Shown one piece after another: positions 43,505-53,347 of a stretch of DNA of 64,000 nt. The position numbers and the translations under genes are program-made. Source of the DNA: Dyadobacter sp. CECT 9275. GTDB lineage: Bacteria; Bacteroidota; Bacteroidia; Cytophagales; Spirosomataceae. The notes under the pieces were generated by a model. That model was not told the origin of the DNA, searched no databases, and was given only the letters and a program-made list of their open reading frames with translations. The stretch's first letter is position 1; every line of letters starts with the position of its first letter. The stretch is from assembly GCF_907164905.1 (NCBI RefSeq), contig NZ_CAJRAF010000001.1, positions 1-64,000 of the forward strand, written 5' to 3'.

Positions 43505-44983
43505 TTAAATTTTTGTTTCAACCAATTCCTCTTCAAGGGCCTCGCCGGAAGTTTCGGCCGTATTTTTTACCACAGGGGCCACAAAGGAATCATCTTTAAA
43601 TCCCAGAATACGCAGCATCGACTCGCTGTTCTGCTCATCTGCAAACACCCTTGTGTAAATTCTGCCCTCCTCATCCTTGTCAACCAGTACATGTTTGGGG
43701 GCCGGTATCAGGCAGTGTTGTATACCTCCGTACCCGCCCAGTGATTCCTGATAAGCTCCGGTATGGAAAAAACCGATATACTGCGGCTGGTCATCCTCAA
43801 AAATGGGCATATATAAATCAGCGCTGTGCATCTCACTGTTGTAGAAATCCTGCGAATCGCAGGTTAATCCCCCCAGGTTGACTTTTTGATACGGGCTGTC
43901 CCAGTTATTGATCGGCAGCATGATATACTTCTGGTTCATTCCCCAGGAGTCGGGAAGCTGGGTGATAAATGACCCGTTGATCATATACCATAGCTCTTTG
44001 TCGTTCTGAAGTTTTTTATCGATCACTTCGTAGATTACCGCTCCGCTTTCACCCACTGTATAACTCCCGAACTCCGTAAAAAGATGAGGTACCGGGACGT
44101 TATTCTTATTGCAGATCCACTGGATATTTTCAACGATTTCGTCTATCATCTGCTGATAGTCGTAGTTGGACTGCAGGGAAGTTTGTATCGGGAGCCCGCC
44201 ACCTATATCAATAGAATCCAGGTCGGGGCAGATCTTCTTCATCTCACAATACTTGAACATGAAACGGGTAAGTTCACTCCAGTAATAAGCACTGTCTTTG
44301 ATGCCCGTGTTGATGAAGAAGTGAAGCATTTTCAGCTTAAACTTCGGATTGGGAGCTATTTTATCCTTGTAAAGTTCCTGAACATCGTTGTACCGGATTC
44401 CCAGTCTGGAGGTATAAAAAGCAAAATTAGGCTCTTCGTCCGTAGCGATCCTGATGCCCAGATTTACGGAGTCCGCTGTCACCAGTTTCTCATAAGCCTC
44501 AATCTCTTTCAGGTTATCAAGAATGGGAATACAGTTGAAACCTTCATTGATGAGCTCACTCAGATACTGCGTGTAAAGGGGTCTTTTAAACCCGTTGGCA
44601 AGTACGAAGGTGTTCTTGCTCACTTTCCCGCGGCGGTACAGCTCCCGGATGATGGGGATATCAAAGGATGACGACGTTTCAAGGTGTATGTTATGCTTAA
44701 GAGCCTCTTCCAGCACAAAACTGAAATGGGAAGACTTGGTGCAATAGCAGTAGGTATAACTTCCTTTATAATTATGTCTTTTAAAAGCATTTCTAAAAAA
44801 CATATTTGCATTCTCGATATGCTCTCCAATCTTTGGAAGATAGTTCAGTTTCAAAGGCGTACCATGTTCCTTGATGATATCCATCAGGGGTACATTGTTG
44901 AACAGCAACTGGTGATTATCAACGTTAAACTCCATGGTGGGAAACTCGAACGTCTGCTGAATCAGGTCAATGTAGCTTTTCAT
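43505..44983 (-). CDS. speA: Arginine decarboxylase (PLP fold III)
   Basis: 492-residue fold III PLP decarboxylase of the group found across Bacteroidota, converting arginine to agmatine for polyamine synthesis. An alanine-racemase-like barrel starts near residue 60, with the PLP lysine in TYCYCTKSSHF near residue 83. HLETSSSFDIPIIREL, DSIDIGGGLPIQTSLQ (glycine-rich PLP phosphate loop) and LFTEFGSYTVGESGAVIYEV follow. The active-site Cys-type region CDSQDFYNS is near residue 370. It is shorter than the E. coli SpeA (~650) because it lacks the helical insertion. Single gene with its own terminator. Confidence 0.88.
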   Translation of the reverse strand: MKSYIDLIQQTFEFPTMEFNVDNHQLLFNNVPLMDIIKEHGTPLKLNYLPKIGEHIENANMFFRNAFKRHNYKGSYTYCYCTKSSHFSFVLEEALKHNIHLETSSSFDIPIIRELYRRGKVSKNTFVLANGFKRPLYTQYLSELINEGFNCIPILDNLKEIEAYEKLVTADSVNLGIRIATDEEPNFAFYTSRLGIRYNDVQELYKDKIAPNPKFKLKMLHFFINTGIKDSAYYWSELTRFMFKYCEMKKICPDLDSIDIGGGLPIQTSLQSNYDYQQMIDEIVENIQWICNKNNVPVPHLFTEFGSYTVGESGAVIYEVIDKKLQNDKELWYMINGSFITQLPDSWGMNQKYIMLPINNWDSPYQKVNLGGLTCDSQDFYNSEMHSADLYMPIFEDDQPQYIGFFHTGAYQESLGGYGGIQHCLIPAPKHVLVDKDEEGRIYTRVFADEQNSESMLRILGFKDDSFVAPVVKNTAETSGEALEEELVETKI

Positions 44984-45524
44984 TTATGATTGTTTCGCGG
45001 TAGCTGTTTGTAAATTGTGATTAAAAATAACGGTTATCCTTCTCCTTTGTTGTTTCATAGCCAACATAACCCCGTTTTCAGAAAATTACTACCTAAAAAC
45101 CAAAGTATCGTTTTCTAAAAAAGATCGGAAATTTGATCAGAAATTGTGTCTTTTCCAAACATCGGTATTTTATAAATCATTCCATCGCCAGAGAATTTTA
45201 TCCTGGATTTTTGCCGGTTCACACGGCAAATCTTATGCTTAGTATTTTTTTGATTGTCCATGGACAAAAAGATGCCTTATATTTAGAGTCTGATAAAAGG
45301 ATATTGGTTACCAATGGTAACATATTGACCTGTTACAGCATAAATATATCCTGGTAAAGTACAATTAAAAAATAGTAATCATTGTGTTATACCTGCATGC
45401 TATTCCTTATCTTGGACAGGTTTTGGGGATCAGACCGAAAACACCATCTTACTTTAATTTTATGCATTTCAGGATGTTATGAAATCATTAATTTATTCTC
45501 CTAAAAAATGGTAAGAAAAAATTA
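44984..45524. other. Intergenic region between arginine decarboxylase and tetR
   Basis: 541 bp of AT-rich sequence between divergent genes. No convincing gene is seen. It contains a 14-bp perfect palindrome TTGTCCATGGACAA at 45254-45267, which could be a regulator binding site. Promoters for both flanking genes should lie here, but no clear pair could be picked. Confidence 0.5.
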
Positions 45525-46223
45525 TTGAAAATGATGATGAAAACTCTGAACAATTTTAAAGTTTTCTTGGTTTTTGTCGTAGAAAAACATAAGATTTGCT
45601 TTGTGAGAGAGAGAATCATCAAATCGGCCCTGTCGCTTTTCTGGCGATACGGCATTAAAAGTGTGACAATGGACGATATTGCCCATGATCTGGGGATATC
45701 TAAAAGGACTATTTACCAGCATTTCCCTGATAAGGAAGCTATTCTTGTCCTGGTAATTGAGCAGGAGCTGACTTCTCAAAAATGTGAAATGGAGAAACTT
45801 GGCGAAGCAGCGCCCAACCCCATAGACGAAATGCTGCGGGCCTCGGAACAGATACGTATATGTATGGTGAACATCAATCCTGTATTTTTATATGATTTGA
45901 AAAAGTATTACCCCAAAGCCTGGAATCTTTTTGCCGTATATAAGAATGATTTCATCCTGCGCGGAATCCGTGAAAACCTCCTCAGGGGAAAACACACCGG
46001 TTTGTACAGAGATGATATTGATGTGAATATACTCTCTATTTTACGCATTGAACAGATCGAGTTGGCCTTCGATCCTACAATATTTCCTCCGGATAAATTC
46101 AACATGACGGATTTGCAACTGGAATTCGTACAGCATTTTCTCAGGGGGGTTTTAAGCGAAAAAGGCCATCAGTACTATAACACCATTCAAAATAAATCAG
46201 TAATTGAATCTAACATTCCATGA
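45525..46223 (+). CDS. TetR/AcrR family transcriptional regulator
   Basis: Up to 232 residues. The N-terminal DNA-binding domain reads RERIIKSALSLFWRYGIKSVTMDDIAHDLGISKRTIYQHFPDKEAI, a typical TetR helix-turn-helix, followed by an all-helical ligand domain. The family normally begins just before RERII, so the GTG at 45603 may be the true start, making the first ~26 residues an unlikely extension; the upstream ATG at 45525 is an alternative. It overlaps the TolC-type gene start by 4 bp (ATGA). It is first in the efflux operon and probably represses it. Inducer unknown. Confidence 0.9.
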   Translation: MKMMMKTLNNFKVFLVFVVEKHKICFVRERIIKSALSLFWRYGIKSVTMDDIAHDLGISKRTIYQHFPDKEAILVLVIEQELTSQKCEMEKLGEAAPNPIDEMLRASEQIRICMVNINPVFLYDLKKYYPKAWNLFAVYKNDFILRGIRENLLRGKHTGLYRDDIDVNILSILRIEQIELAFDPTIFPPDKFNMTDLQLEFVQHFLRGVLSEKGHQYYNTIQNKSVIESNIP

Positions 46224-47593
46224 AAAATGATCGAATGATTCGCAGTTGCCTCTTGGCAATTGTGTTACTTGTATCCATACATTCTACTTATGCACAGGAC
46301 GGAGGGTACACAGTAAAAGAAGCCGTTGACTACGCGATCAAGCACAATCTGAATGTCAAAAACTCGCAGCTTGACGCATTGTCCGCAGAAGCAAAAATCG
46401 GGGAAGTTCGTGCAGCAGGCCTTCCGCAGGTTACCGCTAATGCCAGCATTACCGATAACCTGATCATTCAAAGGTTCTTCCTTCCGGCTAATTTTGCAGA
46501 TCCCACCGCACCGGCAGATGCTCCTCCTGTGGCGCTTAAATTTGGGGTGAAATATCAGGGTAGTGCATCGGCTACCTGGAACCAGCTCCTGTTCAACGGT
46601 ACCTATCTGGTAGGTCTCAAGGCTGCGGCCACCTATCGGGAACTGGCGCAGAAAAACGTGCAGCAATCGAAAATAACTGTCGCAGAGGCGGTTACCAAAG
46701 CCTATTATTCGGCACAGGTTGCAGAGGAAAGGGCCAAAGTACTGGACCTTAACATTACCCGGGTGGATTCGCTTATGCTCGAAACCAAAGCCATGAACCA
46801 GAGCGGATTTGTGGAACTGCTGGACGTAAACCGTCTCGAGGTGCAGATCAACAATCTGCGAACGGAACGCCAGCGCGTACAAAATCTGATAGAGTTGAGC
46901 TATGCCCTTTTGAAATATCAAATGGGAATGCCGCTGGATGAGCCTCTGCAGCTCAAGGACAAAATTGAGGATGTTGATGTGGAGTCAATTAAAACGGAAG
47001 TAGCACAGCCCCAGGTAAACTATACCAGCAGGATCGAATACTCGGTGCTGGCAACCCAGGGGAAACTGGCAGACCTGGATCTGAGAAGTATCCGCAGCGG
47101 TTATCTTCCCGTGGTATCGGCATCGGTTGGCTACGGACACAATAACGGGCGCGACAGCTTTGGCGATCTTTTCGGTTCCAAGTGGTTCAATAACTCAGTA
47201 TTGAGTCTTAATCTGATGATACCTATTTTTGATGGTTTCAGCAAGAGATACCAGATTTCCCAGAAAAAAATTGCCCTGGATAAAGTGAAAGTGGGGCAGA
47301 CATTACTAGAGCAGTCCATCGATTTTGAAGCAAAACAAGCCGCCATCAACATCAAAAATGCAGTGGCAACGCTTGAAACCCAGCAACGCAACCTGGATCT
47401 TGCCAAAGAGGTGGCGCGGGTGTCCAAAATCAAATACAAGGAAGGCGTCGGTTCCAACATAGAGGTAATCAATGCGGAGTCGTCCCTGAAAGAGTCACAA
47501 ACCAACTATTTCGCGGCTTTGTACGATCTGGTTATAGCCAAAGTGGACCTGACAAAGGCTAAAGGCGAGCTTTATTCAGACACTCAGAACTGA
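46220..47593 (+). CDS. TolC family outer-membrane efflux protein
   Basis: 457 residues: signal peptide ending THSTYAQ-type (IHSTYAQDG), then YTVKEAVDYAIKHNLNVKNSQLD and the paired long helical hairpins of TolC-type channels. The second outer-membrane efflux repeat is about residues 270-450 (KYKEGVGSNIEVINAESSLKESQTNYFAALYDL). It forms the outer-membrane duct for the adaptor and pump encoded next. It lies between tetR (4-bp overlap) and the adaptor (52 bp). Confidence 0.95.
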   Translation: MKNDRMIRSCLLAIVLLVSIHSTYAQDGGYTVKEAVDYAIKHNLNVKNSQLDALSAEAKIGEVRAAGLPQVTANASITDNLIIQRFFLPANFADPTAPADAPPVALKFGVKYQGSASATWNQLLFNGTYLVGLKAAATYRELAQKNVQQSKITVAEAVTKAYYSAQVAEERAKVLDLNITRVDSLMLETKAMNQSGFVELLDVNRLEVQINNLRTERQRVQNLIELSYALLKYQMGMPLDEPLQLKDKIEDVDVESIKTEVAQPQVNYTSRIEYSVLATQGKLADLDLRSIRSGYLPVVSASVGYGHNNGRDSFGDLFGSKWFNNSVLSLNLMIPIFDGFSKRYQISQKKIALDKVKVGQTLLEQSIDFEAKQAAINIKNAVATLETQQRNLDLAKEVARVSKIKYKEGVGSNIEVINAESSLKESQTNYFAALYDLVIAKVDLTKAKGELYSDTQN

Positions 47594-47645
47594 TTTTATA
47601 AAATTAACACCGAAACAAATTTTGAAACTGCTACTTATCAATCTC

Positions 47646-48779
47646 ATGAAAAGACATATTCTAATACTGATGGCCGTAGCCTCTTTTCTTGCCTCCTGCT
47701 CAGGAGAGAAAAAGGATGGCCTGGCCGGAAAAAAAGAAGAGTTAGCCAAGCTTAAAACCGAACAGGGCGAAACCGAAAAGAAAATTAAAGCGCTGGAAAT
47801 TGAAATTGCCAAACTGGATCCTAAAAAAGCAGGAGAAGCGAAGGTGAAACCTGTCACTGTGGCGCCGTTGGTCGCCGAAACCTTCCGCCATTATGTGGAG
47901 CTTCAGGGTACTGTGGATGCCAAAAACAGTGCGATGATCACCCCGAAAACGGGCGGTGCCGTTACGGCCATGTATGTAAAATTGGGTGATTATGTGAGTG
48001 CGGGAGGTGTAATCGGGAAGATCGACGACACGATTCTACGCGAGTCTATTGAGGAGCTGAAGACGCAACTCTCATTGATGAACACGCTTTACGACAAGCA
48101 AAAAAATCTCTGGGATCAGAAAATAGGAACCGAACTTCAATTCCTTCAGGCAAAAAACAATAAGGAATCACTTGAAAGGAAACTTACTACGCTTAACGCA
48201 CAGCTGGCGCAATCGAAGATCATTTCTCCAATGGCGGGTGTGGTGGATCAGGTTAACGTGAAAGTAGGAGAACTGGCCTCTCCCGGCGTAGGGGTGGTTC
48301 GCATTGTGAACCTTAACGACCTCAAAGTAGTGGCCAAGGTATCGGATACCTACTCTGCCAGTGTAAAAAAAGGAGATGAGGTAATTATCAAGTTTCCTGA
48401 CCTTAAGAAGGAATTTAAAGCACGGGTAACGTTTGTCGGTACTACGGTAGACCCTCTTTCCCGGACTTTCATTATTGAAGCCAGCCTGCCTTCATCAAAG
48501 GATATCAAACCAAATATGATGGCACAGGTGCAGATCAATGATGTTACCAGCAAAAATGCGTTAGTTATTGATCAGAATTACGTTCAGAGCACCGAAAAAG
48601 GCACAGTTGTGTATGTTGCCCAGACAGAAGGAAATAAAAAGGTGGCAAAGGCCAAGGAAGTAAAAACCGGCCTGAGCTATGACGGGAAAATAGAGATACT
48701 GGAAGGACTGGCTGCCGGAGATCAGATCATCACACTGGGTTACCAGGACGTTTCCGACGGACAACCCATATCGTATTAG
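47646..48779 (+). CDS. RND efflux periplasmic adaptor (membrane fusion protein), lipoprotein
   Basis: 377 residues from the ATG at 47646; an upstream TTG would disrupt the signal. Lipoprotein signal with lipobox LASC, a charged coiled coil at about 25-60, a biotinyl-lipoyl-like half (GAVTAMYVKLGDYVSAGGVIGKID), a helical hairpin (about 125-185), the second lipoyl half (SPMAGVVDQVNVKVGELASPG) and beta-barrel and membrane-proximal domains. It links the pump to the TolC-type channel. Third gene of the efflux operon. Confidence 0.95.
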   Translation: MKRHILILMAVASFLASCSGEKKDGLAGKKEELAKLKTEQGETEKKIKALEIEIAKLDPKKAGEAKVKPVTVAPLVAETFRHYVELQGTVDAKNSAMITPKTGGAVTAMYVKLGDYVSAGGVIGKIDDTILRESIEELKTQLSLMNTLYDKQKNLWDQKIGTELQFLQAKNNKESLERKLTTLNAQLAQSKIISPMAGVVDQVNVKVGELASPGVGVVRIVNLNDLKVVAKVSDTYSASVKKGDEVIIKFPDLKKEFKARVTFVGTTVDPLSRTFIIEASLPSSKDIKPNMMAQVQINDVTSKNALVIDQNYVQSTEKGTVVYVAQTEGNKKVAKAKEVKTGLSYDGKIEILEGLAAGDQIITLGYQDVSDGQPISY

Positions 48780-48869
48780 GAAGGATTTGGAAATATAAGC
48801 TCGGGTATCACGGATGGATACCTCTGCTACTTTTTCCAACGCCCCGTAAAACTTTTAACTTTCATACCT

Positions 48870-51800
48870 ATGAAATTTGACGAATATAAAACCCTTGGCT
48901 TTACCAACTGGTGCGTAGAAAACCGGACAACGGTGTACATCTTTACGTTCATCATTACCCTGGCCGGGTTCCTTGTCTATACCAATCTGCCGAAGGAACA
49001 ATTTCCTGATATAAAGATACCTCAGATATACATCAATACCGTTTACTTTGGTACGGCTCCGGCTGATATTGAGAACACCATTAACAAACCGATAGAGAAA
49101 CAGCTGAAGTCGCTGAACGGGGTTAAGAAAATCAAATCCAATGCCTTACAGGATGTATCGGTAATCCTCGTGGAATTTACCCCGGATGTCGCCGTTGAAG
49201 TTGCGCTTCAGCGCGTACGGGATGCTGTGGATAAAGCAAAAACGGATTTGCCACAAAATCTGGACTCTGGGCCCACCGCTCAGGATGTTAACTTCTCGGA
49301 ATTTCCGATCATGAACGTCAACATCGCGGGGAATTATTCTCTTAAACAATTGAAACAATATGCAGAGGATCTGCAGGACGGAATTGAGGCATTGCCCGAA
49401 ATTACACGGGTAGACATCCTGGGTGCGCTGAACAGGGAAATCCAGATCAACGTGGATCTTCCGCGTATGCAATCTACGGGCCTTACTTTTTATGACGTAC
49501 AAACGGCCGTTCAGGGAGAGAACATCAACATTTCGGGAGGTGAACTGAATGTGGATGGCGTTCGCCGGACCTTGCGTGTAAAAGGGGAGTATACCAATGT
49601 TGCGGATATGTCCAATATCCGGATCAGAACCGGTACGGGGGCAACCGTGCGCCTGGGAGATGTGGCCGACGTAGTGGACAACTTTGAAGAGCAGCAGGAT
49701 TTTGCACGCCTGACGGGCAAGCCTGTTATTACCCTCAACGTGATCAAACGTTCTGGAGAAAACCTGGTGGATGCCTCTGATAAAATTGAGAATCTGATTG
49801 CAGAATATAAGGAAAACCGTTTTCCCTCAGGGCTGGATATTAAGATTACGGCGGATCAGTCCATCCAGACCCGCGCCGACCTCCATGACCTGATCAACAC
49901 CGTTGTACTGGGTTTTATCTTCGTGGTAATGGTCCTTATGTTTTTCATGGGTGTACGTGATGCCATATTTGTCGGGCTGTCCGTACCACTGTCTGCTTTG
50001 GTGGCCTTTGTGATGATGCCACTCATCGGACCGATCGTCGGTACTGAATTTACCCTGAACACCATTGTTCTTTTTGCATTTTTGCTGGGGATCGGCCTTG
50101 TAGTGGATGACGCCATTGTGGTAATTGAAAACACCCACCGGCTTTTTAATCAGCACCGCGACTGGACCATCCAGCAGGCTGTGAAAGCAGCGGCAGGGGA
50201 GGTGTTTATACCGGTACTTTCCGGAACGCTCACCACCATTGCTCCGTTTTTCCCATTGCTTTTCTGGACAGGTATAGTCGGGGAATTCATGAAATTTATG
50301 CCGCTGACGCTCATCATTACGCTGGGTGCATCGCTCTTTGTTGCTTATGTGATGAACCCGGTATTTGCCGTATCATTCATGGGACGGCATGAAGACGAAA
50401 AGGAAGCGCATGATACCAGTTTTAAGGCTATTCGCAGGCCGATGATCATTCTGGCAGTGGCAGCAGCATTGGGATACTTAATTGACCGAGGTGTTGGGAA
50501 TTTCTTTATTTTCCTCATCATTTTGTATGCCTTCAATCATTATATCCTTACCCCCCGAATTCTGGTACCGTTCCAGGATAAGCTTTTACCGGAGCTGAAA
50601 ATAAATTATCGTAAACTAATCAGCTGGCTGCTCGTAGGCTGGCGCCCGGTTGTGCTGGTACTGTCCATGCTGGTTCTGTTTGTTTTCTCGCTTGTGCTGA
50701 CCGGCATTGTGCAGCCAAAAGTACTTTTCTTCCCAAGTGGTGAGCCGGATTATGTGTATGTATACACCAAAATGCCGATTGGAACGGATGCCAATGTGAC
50801 CGACTCGGTTACCAAAGTAATAGAGAAAAGAGTATTTGATGTCCTGGAAAAAGAAAAAGCCATGGACATGGTGAACTCCGTGATTGCCAATGTGGGTAAA
50901 AATGCGGGTGATCCCTATGCGCCAGATCGTTCAGCTACCCCTCACAAATCCAAAGTTACTGTTGCGTTTGTATATGGTACCGAAAGGGGCGGGCGTTCGT
51001 CCCAGGCCATACTGGCCAAAATAAGGGAAGCGGTTTCGGGCATTCCCGGCGCCGAAATTTCCGTGGAACGCGAAGCTGTGGGGCCTCCTACCGGAAAACC
51101 AATTTCTATTGAAATTTCGGGAGATGATTTTACGATACTTCAGAAACTGGAAAAGACAGTACTTAAAAAAGTCCAGGATTCGGGTATTGAAGGGATAGAC
51201 CAGCTCCGTTCGGACTTGGTAACCAACAAACCTGAAATAGTAATAGATATCGACCGTGAAAAAGCACAGCGTGAAGGGATCAGTTCGCAACAGATAGCTA
51301 TGGCTGTAAGGACCGGGCTTTTTGGTTTTGAAGTTTCCAAGTTCCGCGACGATAAAGACGAGTACCCGATCATGGTCCGTCTGAAAAAGGACGACCGCGA
51401 GCAAATTGAAAAACTGTTGAGCCTGAATGTGGTGTACCGGGATATGAATATGAACGGAGCCCTGCGGCAGGTACCGATTACCTCCGTTGCAAACATCCGC
51501 TATTCAACTACTTTCAGCCAGATCAATCGCCAGGACCAGAGGAGGATCGTAACCCTGGGGTCGGATGTATTACCAGGTTACAATGCCAATGAAATTGTAG
51601 CCCAGATCCAGACACTGGTTGAAGATATGGACGTACCCAACGGATATACTATCAAAATGGGTGGAGAGCAGGAAGAGCAGCAAGCTTCCATGATGTTCCT
51701 CGTAGGCGCATTAGGAGCAGCCATCCTGATGATCTACCTGATCCTTGCGACGCAGTTTAACTCTGTTGTGAAGCCGATGATTATTTTCTTTACCATCCTG

Positions 51801-52298
51801 TTATCCATTATCGGGGTATTGTTAGGCTTCATCATTTTCAACCGCGACTTCTCGATCATCATGTCTGGTGTGGGTATCATCGCCCTGGCCGGTATCGTTG
51901 TGAAAAACGGTATCCTTCTCATTGAGTTTATCGAGGAATTACGTGAGCGGGGATATCCCATGCGGGAGGCCATTATTGAAGGTGGGACCATCAGGCTAAC
52001 ACCCGTGCTGTTGACAGCCTCCGCAGCCATCTTAGGCCTGGTACCGCTTGCACTGGGTATCACAGTAGATTTCGTCGGACTCTTTCAGGATCTGTCGCCG
52101 CACCTCATCGTTGGCGGCCCAAGCGCAGTTTTCTGGAACATATTGGCCTGGACGATTATTTACGGGCTAAGCTTCTCCACCATACTGACATTGGTGATTG
52201 TACCATGCCTTTATTACATCAATGAAAAAGTACGGGATAAGTGGTTTAGAAAGAGTAAAGAAGTGGTAAATCCCAACTGGCAAAACGAGACAATCTGA
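48870..52298 (+). CDS. RND efflux transporter permease (AcrB/HAE1 type)
   Basis: 1142 residues: two repeats of six membrane helices with large periplasmic loops. N-terminal TM1 is followed by PKEQFPDIKIPQIYINTVY, the RND family signature. The TM4 motif GIGLVVDDAIVVIENTHR carries the proton-relay Asp pair; ILVGALGAAILMIYLILATQ and SGVGIIALAGIVVKNGILLIEF are in the second half. It exports hydrophobic compounds using the proton gradient. Last gene of the operon, 90 bp after the adaptor, with a strong terminator downstream. Substrates unknown. Confidence 0.95.
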   Translation: MKFDEYKTLGFTNWCVENRTTVYIFTFIITLAGFLVYTNLPKEQFPDIKIPQIYINTVYFGTAPADIENTINKPIEKQLKSLNGVKKIKSNALQDVSVILVEFTPDVAVEVALQRVRDAVDKAKTDLPQNLDSGPTAQDVNFSEFPIMNVNIAGNYSLKQLKQYAEDLQDGIEALPEITRVDILGALNREIQINVDLPRMQSTGLTFYDVQTAVQGENINISGGELNVDGVRRTLRVKGEYTNVADMSNIRIRTGTGATVRLGDVADVVDNFEEQQDFARLTGKPVITLNVIKRSGENLVDASDKIENLIAEYKENRFPSGLDIKITADQSIQTRADLHDLINTVVLGFIFVVMVLMFFMGVRDAIFVGLSVPLSALVAFVMMPLIGPIVGTEFTLNTIVLFAFLLGIGLVVDDAIVVIENTHRLFNQHRDWTIQQAVKAAAGEVFIPVLSGTLTTIAPFFPLLFWTGIVGEFMKFMPLTLIITLGASLFVAYVMNPVFAVSFMGRHEDEKEAHDTSFKAIRRPMIILAVAAALGYLIDRGVGNFFIFLIILYAFNHYILTPRILVPFQDKLLPELKINYRKLISWLLVGWRPVVLVLSMLVLFVFSLVLTGIVQPKVLFFPSGEPDYVYVYTKMPIGTDANVTDSVTKVIEKRVFDVLEKEKAMDMVNSVIANVGKNAGDPYAPDRSATPHKSKVTVAFVYGTERGGRSSQAILAKIREAVSGIPGAEISVEREAVGPPTGKPISIEISGDDFTILQKLEKTVLKKVQDSGIEGIDQLRSDLVTNKPEIVIDIDREKAQREGISSQQIAMAVRTGLFGFEVSKFRDDKDEYPIMVRLKKDDREQIEKLLSLNVVYRDMNMNGALRQVPITSVANIRYSTTFSQINRQDQRRIVTLGSDVLPGYNANEIVAQIQTLVEDMDVPNGYTIKMGGEQEEQQASMMFLVGALGAAILMIYLILATQFNSVVKPMIIFFTILLSIIGVLLGFIIFNRDFSIIMSGVGIIALAGIVVKNGILLIEFIEELRERGYPMREAIIEGGTIRLTPVLLTASAAILGLVPLALGITVDFVGLFQDLSPHLIVGGPSAVFWNILAWTIIYGLSFSTILTLVIVPCLYYINEKVRDKWFRKSKEVVNPNWQNETI

Positions 52299-52321
52299 TT
52301 TCGTTTGCATCGTTAGCCACG

Positions 52322-52368
52322 ATGCCCATTTCTGTTCAAAGATTTTTGTTTCAGAAATGGGCATTTTT
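52322..52368 (+). terminator. Terminator of the efflux operon
   Basis: 13-bp perfect stem (ATGCCCATTTCTG and complement), 17-nt loop, then TTTTT. It lies 24 bp after the permease stop. Confidence 0.85.
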
Positions 52369-52403
52369 GCAAAAGATTCTTACATTTGCAACCCGAAAGC
52401 ATT

Positions 52404-52466
52404 CGGGATGTAGCGCAGTTGGGGACGCCCAGTCCGGTAGTGCACTGGAATGGGGTGAATTCAAGT
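52404..52466 (+). pseudogene. Decayed tRNA-Pro copy
   Basis: The first 15 bases (CGGGATGTAGCGCAG) are identical to the 5' end of the intact tRNA-Pro 77 bp downstream. About 14 foreign bases follow, then a D-arm-like part and an anticodon loop ATGGGGT identical to the gene. The anticodon stem no longer pairs and the T-arm is absent. Most likely a partial duplicate left by recombination. Confidence 0.65.
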
Positions 52467-52480
52467 TAGCTAAACAAATA

Positions 52481-52554
52481 CGGGATGTAGCGCAGCTCGG
52501 TAGCGTACTTGCATGGGGTGCAAGAGGTCGCAGGTTCAAATCCTGTCATCCCGA
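52481..52554 (+). tRNA. tRNA-Pro (GGG)
   Basis: The cloverleaf pairs fully: acceptor CGGGATG/CATCCCG, D-arm GCGC/GCGT, anticodon stem CTTGC/GCAAG with loop ATGGGGT (anticodon GGG, Pro), T-arm GCAGG/CCTGT with TTCAAAT, discriminator A. No CCA is encoded. A terminator follows at 52556. Confidence 0.95.
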
Positions 52555-52555
52555 C

Positions 52556-52585
52556 AAAAGCCTGGTCAGAAATGATCGGGCTTTT
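52556..52585 (+). terminator. Terminator of tRNA-Pro
   Basis: 13-bp stem (AAAAGCCTGGTCA arm, two G-T pairs) capped by a GAAA loop, directly after the tRNA; the right arm ends in T-rich sequence. Confidence 0.85.
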
Positions 52586-52626
52586 TAGTTTAAAATATCC
52601 AGGTGATTGAAGGGGTGGGCGCCCCC

Positions 52627-52645
52627 GTTCCAATCCTGGCATCCG
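52627..52645 (+). other. Possible tRNA-Pro 3' fragment (att-like remnant)
   Basis: GTTCCAATCCTGGCATCCG matches the T-arm and acceptor end of tRNA-Pro (GTTCAAATCCTGTCATCCC) at about 16 of 19 bases, 73 bp after the intact gene. A short tRNA 3' copy is what an integrated element leaves, but a match this small could be chance. The rest of 52586-52886 shows no gene I can support. Confidence 0.35.
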
Positions 52646-52886
52646 TCAGCAACTGCGAAATCGCCGCGAGCAACTGTGAAACGAAAACGAGTGCTTTAGG
52701 TGGACTGAGGTATTTAGGAGGATTTTCATTGGGCTGGGGCTTTAGTAAGTACGTGGTGGTTGGTTACGCCTGGGGAGATGGGTGTTCAAATTTTTCTTCC
52801 AGGGAGGAAATGTGCTCTTGTTTACTACTGGCAATTGTTTTTTATTTAATTCTGCTATTTTTACATAACCAAATGTAACTCGGATC

Positions 52887-53093
52887 ATGAACCTACCGGG
52901 AATTAAAACAGAATATACAGCCAAAGGCCAGGTAAAACGTGTAGTGATCAATGGCTCCACGAAGTCGGAACTCGTAGAGGATCTGCTTGACATCATTGCC
53001 TACGAGGAAGCCAAGCAGGCTGATACCGGCGAACGACATAGCTGGGATGATGTGAAGGAAGAAATGGAGAAAAAGCACAAAACTGCCAAATGA
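52887..53093 (+). CDS. Antitoxin of a RelE/ParE-type toxin-antitoxin pair
   Basis: 68 residues: MNLPGIKTEYTAKGQVKRV, a ribbon-like start and then an acidic helical C-terminus (ELVEDLLDIIAYEEAK, DDVKEEMEKK) as in small type II antitoxins that wrap around RelE/ParE-like toxins. Its stop overlaps the toxin start as ATGA. Probably represses its own promoter. Confidence 0.75.
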   Translation: MNLPGIKTEYTAKGQVKRVVINGSTKSELVEDLLDIIAYEEAKQADTGERHSWDDVKEEMEKKHKTAK

Positions 53094-53347
53094 GGTATAA
53101 GGTAATCGTTACCTCAAAAGTTCTGAAGTACATAAAAAAGCTGTCGGCACGTGATTACAAAATTGTTGCCAATGCACTCGAAGGACTGGCGGCTGATCCC
53201 TACGCAGGCGATGTCAAAAAAATGAAAGCCTACGACCACACATTTCGAAAGCGAGCCGGCAATTATCGGATTATTTATGAGATAAATGGCGATATACTAT
53301 TAGTAGATGTGCTGGACATCGGTGACCGGAAGAACATATATGAATAG
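53090..53347 (+). CDS. RelE/ParE family toxin
   Basis: 85 residues with the RelE/ParE fold signature: YKVIVTSKVLKYIKKLSARD (strand and two helices), LAADPYAGDVKKMKAYDHTFRKRAGNYRIIYEI and VLDIGDRKNIYE. The Arg/Lys-rich strand before YRIIYEI is where the catalytic residues of mRNA-cutting RelE-type toxins lie. Partner of the antitoxin just upstream. mRNA cleavage versus gyrase poisoning cannot be decided from the sequence. Confidence 0.88.
   Translation: MRYKVIVTSKVLKYIKKLSARDYKIVANALEGLAADPYAGDVKKMKAYDHTFRKRAGNYRIIYEINGDILLVDVLDIGDRKNIYE

Noticed and set aside
45133..45357. A 74-codon open frame in the intergenic region before tetR
   Set aside because: AT-rich chance frame with no conserved features; the palindrome at 45254 lies inside it.
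52603..52878. A 91-codon open frame next to tRNA-Pro
   Set aside because: Low-complexity translation, no domain, no promoter or ribosome site, and located in the eroded tRNA-Pro scar.
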